The notes under the pieces are model-generated. The model had not been told where the DNA came from, made no database searches, and was given only the letters and a program-made list of their open reading frames with translations. DNA of 42,370 nt, from assembly GCA_900617975.1 (NCBI GenBank), contig UZAE01012423.1, positions 1-42,370 on the forward strand. The letters are read 5' to 3'. Positions 1 to 13,400 of the stretch are shown here, piece after piece. The stretch's first letter is position 1. Each line of letters starts with the position of its first letter. This stretch comes from Rodentolepis nana. Lineage: Eukaryota; Platyhelminthes; Cestoda; Cyclophyllidea; Hymenolepididae. Position numbers and translations under genes: made by a program.

Positions 1-1656
1 ACCCACCTCACCTTTTTTCTACCTTTGTGTCTGTCTCTTTAGCATCTTTGAAACACTCTTCTGTTCAATCCCCCTCTCGACTTTTTCCTCTTTGATGTTC
101 CTTCTCCTCTGTGAAGCNCTCATCAAGGTTTTGTATTGTAAATGAATGTTCCAAATATTAGTTTCTTTATTACAATGGATAATTGGAGTTCAAATCAATT
201 TGTAGTGGCAGCCTTACTTCTATAACAGGATCAAATGAGTCGAAAATTTAAAAACAAATTCTTCTGAAACTCATTCGACTCAATGATTCGTTGTGATTCA
301 TTTGTGGAGTGCACAATTCAGCTATTCTTCGCATAGAGAGCAAGTACGGTCTTAATCGTAGAGACTACCTATCCAGACGCCAATCAATGGCCCCTACATA
401 GTAAAAGCAATCAAGTCAGTAACACATAATAAATAAATGTTGTAGCGGACAGCTACACCAATAAGCCTGGACTTTACTCAGTAATCTCTACTATCGATGA
501 ACTTCCCAAACTAGCTAGGCTATTGCAAAGCTATGGAGGAAAGAGGCGAGCGAGGAGGAATACGTTTATTTAAGACGTAGCACGTCAGTACTGTGTAAAG
601 GAAGGAACTTAGTCATTATCAACATGGCGGATCCGGTAAAGCAAATGGGCGTCTCTGATTGGTTAATGTCGGTCAGTTCACCGCACCTGGTCCGTACGCG
701 AGTTTGCACGTGATGTTGGCTAGGCGATGATGTGTCCCACAATGTATTCCACGACCTATGTCTATTTCCTCTATTGCTTTTTGGTAATTTGGAGAGTCCT
801 GGGAGCCTTTTCAACCAAGGAGAACTTGCTTGAGGGAAGACTGTGCATAAGTCAAGGCTTATTAGAATAGTAACCCGCCACACCTTTAACGGCAAATGGA
901 TTTCAGTGTTACTAATTTTGTTGATTGGCATGAAATAAGAAAACTTTGAAAGTTAACTTTATTCTGTATTCATATAATACAGAATTCCAGATAAACGGTG
1001 AGTAATTTGAGCAAAGCATTAAAAACTCAAATTGTTAGTTATTTCCATGATTTATTCACATTGTTTTGATACGTGAAATTGAAGGATGATGTCCTTTAGA
1101 CAGAGTTCATGCTATAATCAGTTATAATTGAACGCAACTAATCAAATTAGGCTTTGTTAGGGTAGTAAACAACTACAACCTTTCATATCCGCAGTGTTTT
1201 AGTCATTTGCTTCGTAAGCATCGGTGGCGGTAGATATCGGATAGAGAAACCTGAAAAACGCAAGAATATCAATTAGAGCTAGAGATTACCATATTGATCG
1301 ATTAAACGGGGAATTTGGTGCCTATTATCACTAAGCATTAATATCAGAGAAATTTTTGGAATAAATATACGTTTTGAAGTAGGGGTTAGCAGTTGTCTCC
1401 TTATTAGATCATTAACAATGATATTGACCAAAAATTTGAAGATATATATGGTTAACATACTACAAAGAGACTATGTTAAGAAATTTCGAGCAACGAATTG
1501 AAAAAGATGTGATTTATTGCAAGAGTTATAAAACTTTGTAATTGCTTGTAGGATTGGGAAACATTTCTAACAGCTTACTTTTGAAGGTGGCTCGTTGGTA
1601 TTATGATCGGATTTAAATACTGCCATTAAGAGATTTAAGTTTGTACTTTTTCTGCT
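1..1656. other. No recognised gene; left intergenic region
   Basis: I see no coding region that I can support here. One ambiguous base (n) lies at position 118. The block at about 441-905 differs from its AT-rich surroundings and looks repeat-like: it opens with a short inverted repeat (TGTAGC at 441-446, GCTACA at 452-457). A 121-codon open frame on the minus strand across 566-931 resembles no family I know. A minus-strand AATAAA at 1513-1518 would suit the 3' end of the membrane-protein gene that stops at 1657. Confidence 0.5.
441..905. repeat. Possible dispersed repeat (unclassified)
   Basis: This stretch is richer in CG dinucleotides and less AT-rich than its flanks, and starts with a small hairpin-forming inverted repeat. 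It contains a TATA-like TTTATTTAAG near 564-573. No second copy was seen in the window, no long terminal repeats could be paired, and no transposon protein was recognised. A short non-coding element such as a miniature LTR element is possible but unproven. Confidence 0.25.
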
Positions 1657-3310
1657 TCAATTCCATGATAACATCGACGAATGAACACCCCTCTGGTGAA
1701 GTATTTGTTTGAGGTCTATGAGTCTGAAATTAAAGACAAAGGATGAAAGAAAAAAATACTCAAATAAATTTTTCTTAAAAAGTGAATCTCACCTTTTGAT
1801 CATTCTTTGTGGAGACGGGAAGCCTAGATGACGGTAATGATAAAGACGAAGAGGTTGGTGGGGAAGGTCGAGGTGGTAAGGGGGGGGGTTTATGCTGCCT
1901 CTACTCGATGGTAGAGTCATTGTCTTGGTCACATACCTATTTGCTAATTCTAGGTTGAGGCATTCATACGTCACTTTCAGCATGGTATTGTACACCTCAA
2001 ACATTTTTGTGAAATTGTCTTCACTTATTTTTCTCCCAATGAATCGATAATATTCGAAATGCTGATTCTGAAAAAAAACCAAATTATTCTTGGTTTTAAT
2101 TTTTAGTTATTCTGTACGACATTAGTCACTAAAGCCTATCGGTCTCGTTTTTTTCATCATCGTTTCTTCAATTCTGCTAATTATTTTATTAAGTGGATCG
2201 AGTTCTGGTTTCAAGCGAGATTTATCGATATCCCAAAACACTGGAGACATATTCAATATAATTCGAACTTAAAGAATTTGAAATTTATTACTAAAATCAA
2301 TGCTAAGATGATATATTTATAATCAAACTATTAATCACAGTATAATATCTCCAAGAGTTACAGGTAGTTAATTAGCAATCATTTGATTGCTGAGTGAGTA
2401 TATATATATATTTACCATATGGCTCGTTTCAACATAAAGGTCATAAAATCGTTTAAATTTATTAACGGTTCAAAAACTCACTACTCCTTTCAGTTCCCTC
2501 AAAGTCTTTTCGATACTTCTCCGCCCACTAAGTCGATCGAATCCCCATTTGATGAGAGATAAAGTGATATAAGTAAGTGCAAGAGAAATGTTCACCATAT
2601 TCATAATCTATACCAAAAAGCAGAAGATTTAGGCGCATGGTAAGACTGGGTATACAAAATAGAAGTTTCGGAATGATATGAAGAAATTATTTCATAAAAG
2701 ATGTACAGAAGAAAATTAATTGTGTAAATAAGATTATTTAGATTAATCTACTTGTCAAAGATCCATTATTTAGAATAATTGAACGCAATTGAAAGTAATT
2801 AGAAATATTTATTACCACAATAAAACCAGCAAAGGTGGGAGAGATTATATACGCCATCGAGAGAAATCGTACGAAATATACACGTGCCTTTAAATATGCA
2901 ATCAATACTGTTTTCTCTAACAATTTTTAAAACACCATAGACTTTACCACATAAATAATAACATATTCGTTTCAACTTCAAGCATAAACGTGAAAATAAC
3001 ACCCCAAATCGAAGTTGAAGAGTTTTCACGAAAGATACAAGCTTATATTAATATGAAAAACTAAGTTGACATAACTTCACATTTTCTGAATGTATGGTAA
3101 GGTAACAGTGACTGAGCGATCGTTTTTAAATAAAATATGAATTACATATAAACAGGGAAATTTTAATGGACAAAGGTAAACACTTACAATACAAATTGAA
3201 AGCACCCCCAAATTAATAACGGTTTCATTGATACTATAGCTTACGAAATCGAATTTTATTATTTCTCCGTCCAAATAAATGAACAGTTGAAGCAGTATTA
3301 TAAAACACAT
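1657..3310 (-). CDS. Probable small multi-pass membrane protein, family unknown (5 exons)
   Basis: I do not recognise the family. Five minus-strand exons join in phase: 3310-3188, 2914-2816, 2607-2482, 2067-1937 and 1723-1657, giving 181 residues with stop TGA. The first three introns are phase 0, the last phase 2. Donors include GTAAGT and GTGAGT, and the acceptor of exon 4 follows a run of eight T. The first three exons are strongly hydrophobic: segments near residues 1-14, 31-50, 55-75 and 76-95 could cross the membrane. The last two exons encode a charged tail of about 65 residues. Exon 4 has a second in-phase donor at 1793 (see the extended form). The ATG at 3310 lies inside an open frame reaching an acceptor-like CTCTTAG near 3331, so an upstream exon may be missing. 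It is divergent from PSTK, with 326 bp between start codons. Confidence 0.5.
1793..1936 (-). other. Optional exon extension in the membrane-protein gene
   Basis: Exon 4 can end at 1937 (donor GTATGTG) or continue to 1793 (donor GTGAGA). Both leave the frame at phase 2 and both join exon 5 without a stop. The extra 144 bases are open throughout and would insert 48 residues rich in Pro, His, Leu and Arg, encoded partly by a run of C. This is either alternative splicing or a retained exonic intron that happens to be open. Confidence 0.35.
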
Positions 3311-3636
3311 GTTTATTACACGATCAAATACTAAGAGAAGGTTGTTATTGAAATCTTTCCGAGCTTAAAAACCTGCAATGTGTCTCAAGATCACAGGGCA
3401 AAATAACTGTAGCTTTCAATTCTTTATTCTGTCATAATTATACCGAAACTGTTTATATACATTGCAGATATCCTTGTTACAAATAGTGAAATATCGAAAA
3501 CTTTTAGTAACTATATATTGACTTATTATAATTTAAAGTCGTTTGAGGCATTACTTTGATAGTTTGTGGTATTCATTTTTTATAAAATAAATGCGTTCTA
3601 TTTTTAAGGTCATCTAGGCGTAAGCGACGCGCCTAA
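3311..3636. promoter_or_regulatory. Shared divergent intergenic region
   Basis: This 326-bp, AT-rich stretch separates the start codons of the minus-strand membrane-protein gene and PSTK, so it should hold both promoters. No clear TATA box or other named element was identified. If the membrane-protein gene has an additional upstream exon, that exon would fall here. Confidence 0.4.
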
Positions 3637-4683
3637 ATGGTAGATTGTAATTTCACCTCTAGGGTTAGAGCTCTTCTCGTATTAACTGGTTTACCAGGCT
3701 CTGGAAAATCATATGCCGCAAATGAACTTGTGAAAAATGCCAGAAATCACAAATTTTTGTCAATTCATTTTGACGAAAATATAGTGTTTGAGAAGAGCGA
3801 CGATTATGCTGTAAGTTTCAGTGCTACTAACCACTTAACAGTGGAAAAGTGAAAGATCAGGGTTATGTTCGTGCATCGAGTCTTTCATCAATCATTATAA
3901 TCAAGGGGATTATTCATATCTTCCGAATAAGCTTCATGTAATCTCTTGTGAAGATTCAAGCATTGAAAATAAGCCCGTGATTGTAATACTTGATGACAAT
4001 TTCTACTACAGAAGCATGCGAAAGCAGTATTATCAGCTTTCTAAGATATGTAAGCCTTAATATACATGCATTATTTGTGGCTTTAGTAAAGATTGCTTAT
4101 ATGTCAGTTAGCCTTCGAACATCACTGGAAATATGCATAAAGCGAAATGCAGAAAGATCTTCTTCTGTCCCTGAAAGCACTATCCATCGAATGAATTCCC
4201 GTTTCCAGTGGCCAAATGCTGCCATTTATCCATGGGAACGCCATAACCTTGAATTGAGCAGTCCAATGTCTGATTCCATCGTCGAAGAAATCGAAGGATT
4301 TGTGCAATCCGTTCTAGAACAACCCCTCGTATTTATAGACTGGGAGAAACTTGAAGCGGAAAAAAGCATGTCTCGCGAAGCTAACAAGATGAATCCAATT
4401 CACTTTATTGATGATGTTTTGCGGTCCCTTGTTAATGCTTGCGTTAATTCCTTGAGTAGGTCTTCTAGTGTTGCCCGTAATCTCTGAATTACTAGGTCCT
4501 GAATTGAGGCAAAAATATGGCAAGGAATTTAGTAAAGTGAAGGCAATGACATTGAATCGGTTGAGATCGTCCTCTAGTGAAAAGTTTGCTTCTTTAACTC
4601 CTGAAGACTTTAGGGCATGGATTCAATCAGTTTTTGGAGAAAATCTTAGGCAAATCATCCCTATAAATTTCGATGTATTTTGA
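3637..4683 (+). CDS. PSTK: L-seryl-tRNA(Sec) kinase
   Basis: PSTK phosphorylates the serine on tRNA(Sec) with ATP, giving the O-phosphoseryl-tRNA that SepSecS turns into selenocysteinyl-tRNA; it acts in the cytosol. Exons are 3637-3810, 3842-4049, 4087-4455 and 4496-4683, making 312 residues (human PSTK 348). A P-loop GLPGSGKS is at residues 18-25. The family block LDDNFYYRSMR sits at 108-118, and a conserved ESTIHRM-type segment followed by PWERHNLEL lies further on, as in animal PSTK. The introns are only 31, 37 and 40 nt. Intron 1 contains the branch-site box TACTAAC. The third intron was chosen because it is the only GT-AG pair found locally that restores frame. The following 2 kb hold no gene. 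Its presence implies active selenoprotein synthesis, as known for flatworm thioredoxin glutathione reductase. Confidence 0.93.
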
Positions 4684-6715
4684 AAATTTACACTTCTAAT
4701 ATATGTGACGCTGTCTTTTGCTGCTTGAACCTGTGTGTTTCCATTTTATTCTAGTTATTTTAAAATTATTCGTTTTGGTTCTACCACTATTTTATATTAA
4801 GACTGTCTTTTACAGTATAGTGTATGCTGATTTGTAAGTTTATTTAGGCTTAATATGTTAACTGATATTAATTGTGGGAAAAATCAGTGAAATTATGTGG
4901 GAAATATCTTCAAGACAATCGGGTTTCATTGACTCAAGCTTATTTAAATACCAGTGAGACATGTTATGCGTTGTCAGGTGCGTTAATTTTACTGTATTTA
5001 GGAAGTATTTTTAATGGACAGAGAAGATTGCTCTAATCGTTGGCAATTTTAGTTGGATACAGTTGATTGATCAACTGTCCTGGTAATTTGGCTTTTCAAC
5101 CATCCTTTATTTGAGGACAAGAGACAATATTCATGTCCATTGTTGACCAATGCTTATATATTTGTTGATGCTTGCAAATAGTTATAGATGCGATTGTACC
5201 TCTGCACTTACTTGGTAAGTCCCAACCCAAAAAAGGAATGAAGGCACATGCAAATCTGTAAGAAAATGGATATTCGCAAGCCATATCAATTTGATGGTTA
5301 TGGGCTTTCTTACGGAAAGTCTAAAAATTAATTTAAAATCTCATGATTCAGCTACAGTATAACCAAAAGTTAACATTTACCAATCAATTTGTGGGTTTAA
5401 GTATTCTGCTTCGTAAACGTAAGTTGTACTTCCACATGCTGAGCCAATTCTCAGAATCCTTTTTTCTAGTTGAGGATTTTTTGGTCTTTTATGAAGGAAA
5501 TCAGATCGCGAAATCAACCAAATCCTCTGTGTACCTGAATTCACTTTGTTCATCATGATCCGGTTTCTACTCTTCCGACTTGCAGGTCAATTTCATACTC
5601 CTTAATTCAACTCAACTCTCGTTTTATGATTTTGGAAGTGGTCTTTGATTCCTGTTAAGATGTACAAAGTTTGATCATATTGGCATTCGGTGGAACTTCC
5701 ATTGTTCTCGGCTTCGGTCTATGTTAACCAGACCCCAGAATATGTATTTAGATAGCTGAACTCAAAATATCTTCACAAAAAACATCAAAGTTCTCAAATT
5801 TCAAACTTATAATGCTAAAGTCAACCTACGTTTGTTTACATTTCGGAAAAACTTAAGTTCCTGATTTCAACGGAAAGTAACACTGATTCAATAATAATAT
5901 TGGTTTATTTTAGTAATTTTAAATTTATCGGCTACCCCTTCAAGTTACCATACGAAACTATTTTAGAAATAGGAAATAAATTGGTGGGTTACTCCTCCTA
6001 TAAATTGGCCGGTGATGGGCTTAAAACAGCCATGCATATGATTTATTGGCAAACCATAGGAAGTAATTTTACCATACTTCAATATTTTGCCCAACCCAGT
6101 TGATAAAATATAAGAATATCGCAATTATCTAAGTAGTAATTCAAGAACGCTAAATAGCATTATGGCATTTCACTACAAAATAATTTCACAAGTTCAAATA
6201 TTGGCAGTGGTTAAAATATAAAAGTTTTTACTGTAATGGCTTCTACTTATTCAATGTGAAAGTGTTCAAGCTTTTTAATCAACTCCCATATCTGCTGGTA
6301 TTTAGGAAAAAATTTTAAAAATGTTCTTTATCAAATATATACTTGGCCAGCTGTATGCGCATAAAAGTTTGGTTTAGAATTATAAATAGTATATAAAAGC
6401 GTCTACAACCTGAAAAATACGCATCGCATTTTCCCTTCAGCATTATATGACTATATACGGACTTGCGAATAAGAGATAAAATACAAATTATTAGTTTAAT
6501 AGAAAGTATTACTCAAATGGATTCAGTTAATTATTATTTTAAATTGATTTACCTCATTCAATAATATTTTAATAAATTCAGTATGCAATCGTTCTTGTCA
6601 ATTGAATGTATTTGTTTTACTACACAAGTATATTTTCAAAGCGTATATTGCACTATTGTATAGAACCTGTATTTCTGACCTTGAAATATATAAGTTCTTG
6701 GGATTTTGAAGGGAA
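4684..6715. other. Intergenic between PSTK and NURF301
   Basis: AT-rich sequence with only short open frames in both directions (up to about 70 codons) that lack family motifs, splice partners or biased composition. It should contain the 3' UTR of PSTK and the promoter and 5' UTR of the NURF301 gene. No RNA gene or repeat was recognised. Confidence 0.6.
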
Positions 6716-7401
6716 ATGAGTGATTCGTTAAGTCAAGCTCAAGGAGCCGATGGTCCCCAAAGGAGCACTACCAATCCCAGTTCTAAAAAGCGACCGAAAA
6801 TCACCTTTATTGATCCCTCTGAATGGGCTAATCTGCAGACGACATCTATCGGCCCCACAAAAAACGAAATCAATCAAACATTACAGCAACGTTTAGTTGA
6901 TAGACAGTCCCGTGTGAACAGAATAGAAGGTACTTTATTATATTTTTGCACGTTTTTCACTTAAAATTTTCTTTTATCAAATGTATCTTTGCAACTTTAG
7001 AGTCTGAGCCCGTGGGTCGCAGGCCGAGAAAGAAAATAAAACATCAGAGATCAAGGCGTGGCAGACCAAGAAAGCGTCCTATCGATCCTAGACGGCCTTG
7101 GATTGAGAGTGATGATGAGGAAGATGATTATATTCCTCCAGGAGAAGACGACTCTGATGATGAAGCTTTTCTTGAACGACTTGCAGCAGAAAAAGAAAGA
7201 GAAGAAGCCGAAGAAAGGAGAAGGAAACAAGAAGTAAGTTTTGCTACCCAATTCGCTATTTAGCTCCTTCTTTTTTAGATGCAACGTCTTCGCCAGCAGA
7301 AACGAGAGGAGCGTAGATATAGAGCCACTGGTAGGCCAGGTCGCCCTCGAACTCAAGTTGTCGTTGCACGTCTCTACGCTAATTCTAATGAGGACGGTCA
7401 G
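6716..7401 (+). other. NURF301 exons 1-3: AT-hook region
   Basis: Residues 1-190 are highly charged. A classical AT-hook core GRPRK lies in RRGRPRKRP (residues 90-98), and a second AT-hook-like GRPGRPR is at 167-173. An acidic run and a long Glu/Arg/Lys helix lie between. AT-hooks bind the minor groove of AT-rich DNA, and NURF301/BPTF N-termini are known to have HMGA-like hooks. The three introns that end exons 1-3 are 71, 45 and 40 nt. Confidence 0.85.
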
Positions 7402-10400
7402 GTAGGCATTAATTTTTGCTTATTTTCATCCCCTTACATAGTCATCAAAAGCCAGTGAGGCGAGTGACATTGAAGTCGCAGCTTTAGATGATGTTATTGA
7501 AGAAGACCACGTTGAAGATATTTTCGATTTACCTCCACCGCCTTGTGCTGAAGATGTTATTATGATGGAGGAGGGCGCAGATTTAAATTTAGAACCAGCT
7601 CCAGGTTCCGATTTCCCTCGCATGAGTTCTATTGTTTCCCGTCGTAAAGCTCCACCACTTATTCTTCCTCCTTCAAGTCGGGATATTATCTGTCCTCAAC
7701 AATACCTTGTTGATGCCGTTTCAATTTACGAGCATCTTCGTAGATTTGGCCGTCTATTGAAGCTTTCCCCGTTCCGCTTGGATGACTTCCTCTCGGCGAT
7801 TATGGCAAATGAAAACTCAGGACTGCTTTCAGCTATTCATATCTCTCTTCTCAAAGCGTTAATTAAAGAGGATGAGAATAACGGAACACATTTCTGTCCA
7901 CCAGATTGCAAGGATGCAGTCTCACTCTTATTTGGCTATGTTCTTGATCAGTACACGTGGCCTTATGTTCTCTCACTCTATTTGAGTTCAGTTAAATCTG
8001 GTGAAATTCCTGCTTTAGAGGCTCTTGCTCATGTGGGAAATTCAGCGGCTTTAGCATGGAGTAACACTGCAGGAGCACTCACTGCAAGTGGCGGCACTGA
8101 TAGTGTTGTAACAACCAGTCTCTTCTTTGATGGAGATGAGTGCGTGGTTCCACTCGATCCCTCCTATCCCTTTGTGTCCATCTCCAAGAGGTTGGCTGTT
8201 CTCCGTGGTCTGATTGGCTTATTCCTTGGTACTGGTGCTGTTCGAGCCGATGTATTGCGCGAAGGTATGATGGCCCATGATGATTTCTGTCGGGTTTGTA
8301 GACTTAGTGGGGAGTTGTTGTGCTGCGCTACCTGTCCTGCGGTGTTTCATCTCACCTGCCTAACTCCTCCACTGGAATCGGTGCCACAGTCCCAGTGGTG
8401 GTGTCCTCTTTGTGTAGAGGAACATGAAATGTATGGGGATAAGAAAATCCCTAAATCTCGTGGAGAAGCAAAAATTCTACCCCTTGGCTATGATCGTGCC
8501 GGTCGCGTTTACTGGCACCTCGAAGGCCGTCTTTTTGTGTGAGTGGTTTGATTTGACACTTATTAATCTCTCTATTTTTGTGCTCGGATTTACTTGGTGT
8601 TTGTGAACTCAAACTTATCGCATTATTTCCCGACTTTTTTGTTTTGAGAAAAATTCGAAACATCGACAATCAGAAGATTTTCGGCACTTCTATTTTATTT
8701 GTCCAATGCCCATTATGAGCCGGACTTCGCGTGTTTAATTGGTTAACTATGGATAAGATCTATGTATCGCATAGTAGCTAAGTCCTTCTACTTTGGGTCC
8801 TGTAAATTATTTACCCAAATTAGTGACTTATGTGATTTTCTAGTTTGATGCTTGCTAAATCTATATTAGGGGGAAATGGCACTTTCCTTTTCTGGAAATT
8901 TTAATCGGTAAACTTCATTTTACAAATTTTGCTTATTTTTACTTTTTGCATAATTAAGTATGTCATAAATCTATTTAGCATTCACGTTAATGGATGATCC
9001 TGGAATTTTTTTATTCTTTACCCGAATTTTTATGAGTGATGTTTTAACTCTAATGGCCTTTATGGGACGGTTTGTTTTTAAAACCTGCATTTTTTTACTA
9101 TTATACGGGGAGTTTATAAGTTTTGACTTGTTATCTTCCATGAGTAGGAGGGAGGTGAAGTGGAGTAGCACTTTGGTCTTAAAATAAGACTTCTATTTAG
9201 CTGCGGTTTTTATTAAGAGCTATTTTTCCCTAAAAATGCTCAACTCTAAAGTAAAGAGAACGTTGCGTTGGAGATAAGATTCAAACGGAGAGAGTAATGT
9301 CTCCAATGTTGTTTTTAGACTTTTTATGATATTAATTATCAAAAGCTATTTGGGTAGATACTTTTTAGCTGAATAAAGTTGTCGACTTTATCTGCTACTT
9401 TGCCCAAGTTGATCTTACGCTCCAAGAAAATTGTCATAATGAATGAGCTACTCTAATTGCTTCTTGAAACATGTCGGTAACTTATTTCGCTTGTGATGAG
9501 GTTTACTATAATGGCCATTTCATTATGTCTAGCGAACCATCGGATTTCGCACAACGGGAGCCTAAACTGCCGGGTTTGATGGAGGGAGTTCGAGATGAGG
9601 AGTGGGAGAAGTTAGAAGCCGACGACCCCACTGATGATCTTGAAGACTTCGAAGACACTAATAGCGAAAATAATCAGAGTGTGAAAGAAGAGGAAGACGA
9701 AGCTCCTGAAGTTAATATTCCTACGGATCCTTATGTTGCTTACGCCAGTGAGCCACCGGTCTACTACTACTCCTCACTTGAAAGCATCTGCTTAGTTCGT
9801 CAGCGTCTTTCAACCAAATGGGAGCGAGGTCTGTGTGCCAATTTTGACAATCTTATTACTCAGTTGGAAAAGACGAAACCGAAAACTGAGCCCAAAGAAG
9901 AAGAGGGTAGAGAAGTTGATGAAATTAACACTGTGATAAAGGAAGAGGATGAGGTGGCAAAGTGGCCAAAAGCTCTTTCCCTTCTGCCTTCTCTCAATGC
10001 TTCCCAATTGAATGCTCTTTTTGCCAATTCTCAACTTGCAATGTCTCCTCAAAAATGCGATGACAATAACGGCGAGTCGCGGGCTCCCGCTCCAATGGAA
10101 ATCGCTTTTCTTCTGGATTTATCGGGTGGAATTCTTATCCACAATCAGGATGGGTTATTTGATAACTTTCCAATTCCTCCGGAAATCCATTCTCAAAGAA
10201 TAAAGGTTAGGGTACAGAAATTCTTAACTCACTCAATGTTAAATTAATAGCATTTTATGGAGTTGTTATTCAGATTTCTCTGTCTTATTATGGGTCCTAT
10301 CAAGAGTTTTTGCCAAGCTTGTTACTTTAAAGTCAGTTTACGTAATGCCAGTAGTTTTGATATAATTGTCGATGCTTTTACTTCGTACTGTTTGGGTAAA

Positions 10401-13400
10401 AATTGCTTTTACCTATTTTGGTACTTGAAAATGATCTTTAATCTATTTGTTCATCAATGATTTGACCCTAAAATTGCATATCTTCGCAAAATTAGTGTTG
10501 CAAATATTTTACTTTCATTGATTTTGAAATAAGTTGCGCTGATAAAGCAAAAATCGGACTTAATACATATTCAGTTAATGAGATAATCCTTTGTACTAGA
10601 TGAAATGTAAAATACGATTTCTCAAAGAAGCTCTATCCTAGTATTCCTCTATGCCAACAAAGCAACTTTGAGAAACTCCGCTTTATTAGGTTTGAGCATT
10701 AACATTCGATTATAACATTCAATGTACAAGTAATAAATTTGTCTTGCACATCAGGAAACGCGTCCGGCACTTGTTGATCTCTCAATTCCACCTACAAGCC
10801 ATCTGGATCCGTTATCCCGTTGGCGCAGGTGGAGAAACACGCTTTCAGAAGGTGTTTTCGTCCCCAATCCCACCATTATGGGGGATAACGGTTCAGCAGA
10901 GCTTGTCAATATCGCTCTCACCCGGCCGGAACAGCATGACGAGAGGGAAAAGCACCGATCTCTAGCAAATAAATTCTGCCTCTCAGATGCTGCTATGGCT
11001 GCCTGGAAGTGGTTGAATGCTGAAGCAACGGCTGAAATGATTCATCGAGCAACTGTTGGGAAGGAGAGACCTCTTAAAGATGACTATTTTGCCAAAAGAC
11101 GAGCCGATGCTGTTGGTCCACAGAGATGGCTTCACACCATGAAACTTACTCTTTGCTACATGGAGTCTTTGGTTGGTGTCAATACCTTTAATCCTCTTTT
11201 TTTCTTTTTTGTTTTTTAATTCGCTCTTAATTTGACCTCTTTAGCTACCATCTGGGGCCATGTGTCCAGCTTGGCGAATGCTTCGCAAAGATTGGATAGA
11301 AGCTGTTCTCAGGTCTTCCTCTGTTTTCGAACTAACTGATCTCTTGGGTCGTCTCGAGGCCTCCATTAGACAGATATCATTCCTTCGAACTTGGATGGCT
11401 ACCATGGGTAAATTTATTAATATGAAGCTATTTGACTTTGAAATTCACTTTTGATCTACCATTTTTTTTAATTTCCTTTAATTAATCAACCCAGTCATTC
11501 CAATTTCTGAATGTGTTTTGATAAGTTTCAAAATGTTTTCCATATTTATAACTTTTTGTATACATTCACTGGAACAAGTAGCGTATTGAGTAACAGAGAT
11601 AATAAGCATAATTTCGAATTGTATTGGATTGAAATGAGTGGCAGTCGGTAGCAATAACCAATAAGATGGGACCGTTGTTAAGTTGGCGAATAAAACTCCA
11701 AATGCATGTATCAGATAGTGGGATGTTGCTTAGCTGCCTAAAGTCTGTAAAGATGGTCATAAACTGAAGTCAAACCAATCGTCATCTATGAATTGAGACT
11801 ATCACGTGAAACCAAAATTTTAAGTCATTGTAATTAGGAAATCTGCCAAAACCCGAATCTTGAGTTTTATAAGGTTGGGGTTTGTGAAATTTACCGAACC
11901 TGTTGGGAATGCAATTTTCCAAGCATTTGGATTATGGTATCTTGGTGCTGCTTTATGAGAGTTGCATTCTGCAACTTTTTTTGTTGAATTTTGTCATCAA
12001 CATCTCTGGATGAGCAATCGATCTAATGACTTTGGGTATGTGCTTATTGACGGTTTAGTGGAATTATCATGTCAGTAGAGGCGCAAAATCATGGATCCTC
12101 TTGTAAAAGATCGGACGTCGATTCTCTATTTTTATTTTGACTTAACTAATGCAGTTGCCCCTCCAACTTACTGAGTGTGCATTGATGGTCATTGAACCCA
12201 TGGTTTCGAACTTCGGAGATTGAAATATTAGCTCTTGGGATACTAGAACAGTGTTACTTTGTCAATTTTCAATACTCATTTTGATTAAAAGGTGGATATG
12301 GTGAATCTCACTGGATAGTTGTTGCCATCTCTAGTGACCGGCACAAATCAGTGCAGATGGGCGTTCTTTGTATAGTCATTGTAGAGGTAGATATTTAACC
12401 TTTGTTATTTATCTTGTGGTAATCATTTTCCTTTTATGTTTTGCAGGTCCACTGCAATTGGATCGTTTCACTTCGGCCCAAAGGGAGGAAGAGAAACGGA
12501 AGAGAGCTCTCGAACGCGTTACTACAGCCGCCAACGCAGTTCCAACTAACTTGGTTCGAACTAAAACCGTCCAGCCTGTGCCTCACACTGTTTGGAAGAC
12601 TCGTGGCGAAGAGTACAGACGTTTAGGAGGCGATGGTTGGCAATGGTACAGCTCTACTCGTCAAAAAGCTCCAGAACTGAACAGAAAACCCCTTATGGAT
12701 CATAATTTACCCACTGATAGGCCTACTTATCTTGGCCTGGGATGGGGTGTGCAACCTGAACTCTTATCGTCATCGCCTCATAATGTACGCTTAATTAAAC
12801 CTTATTATCATTAACGCTCGCCCCCACCCCCTTATAACTCAATTTGTGCTGATAATAGATTGCTCCAAGCGCCACTCCTACTCTGGGTACGCGGAAAATA
12901 ACCTCAAACACGCATCCTATCACCGGCGTTCAAATCTCACAAAATGTTCCTCGTACAATTTACCGTATACCCAGAGAAATGATTCAAGAGAACTCAGAGT
13001 TCTTCGTTGATGGAGTTATTGATATATCTAAAGTAAGTGTAAATGCTCCCCAAAAGATGAATTAAACGGAGTGTAAATGAGTGTGATTTTTTGCTTACAT
13101 TTTTTGTGATTGAAATAATGTAGCTAGTAATCTTGTTCAAATGCGAGATTTCCATAGTCTGTGCGGTCGAAAATTGTTTTAGAACTTTCGATCATGAACT
13201 GCATTAAAACTATGGTGAGAAAGAGTTCACTTTTAATCATAAAAGTTAAGGAATTGGAAGAATCCTAATTAATTTTGCTCTTGTATTGGCAACTTATAAA
13301 AAAATTGGAATGACTTAATTTCATATGATTTCCTGCATACTGTATACGCAGATTTAGTGATACCCATTTTTGGTATATTGGATTTCTGTGGAGAACATGG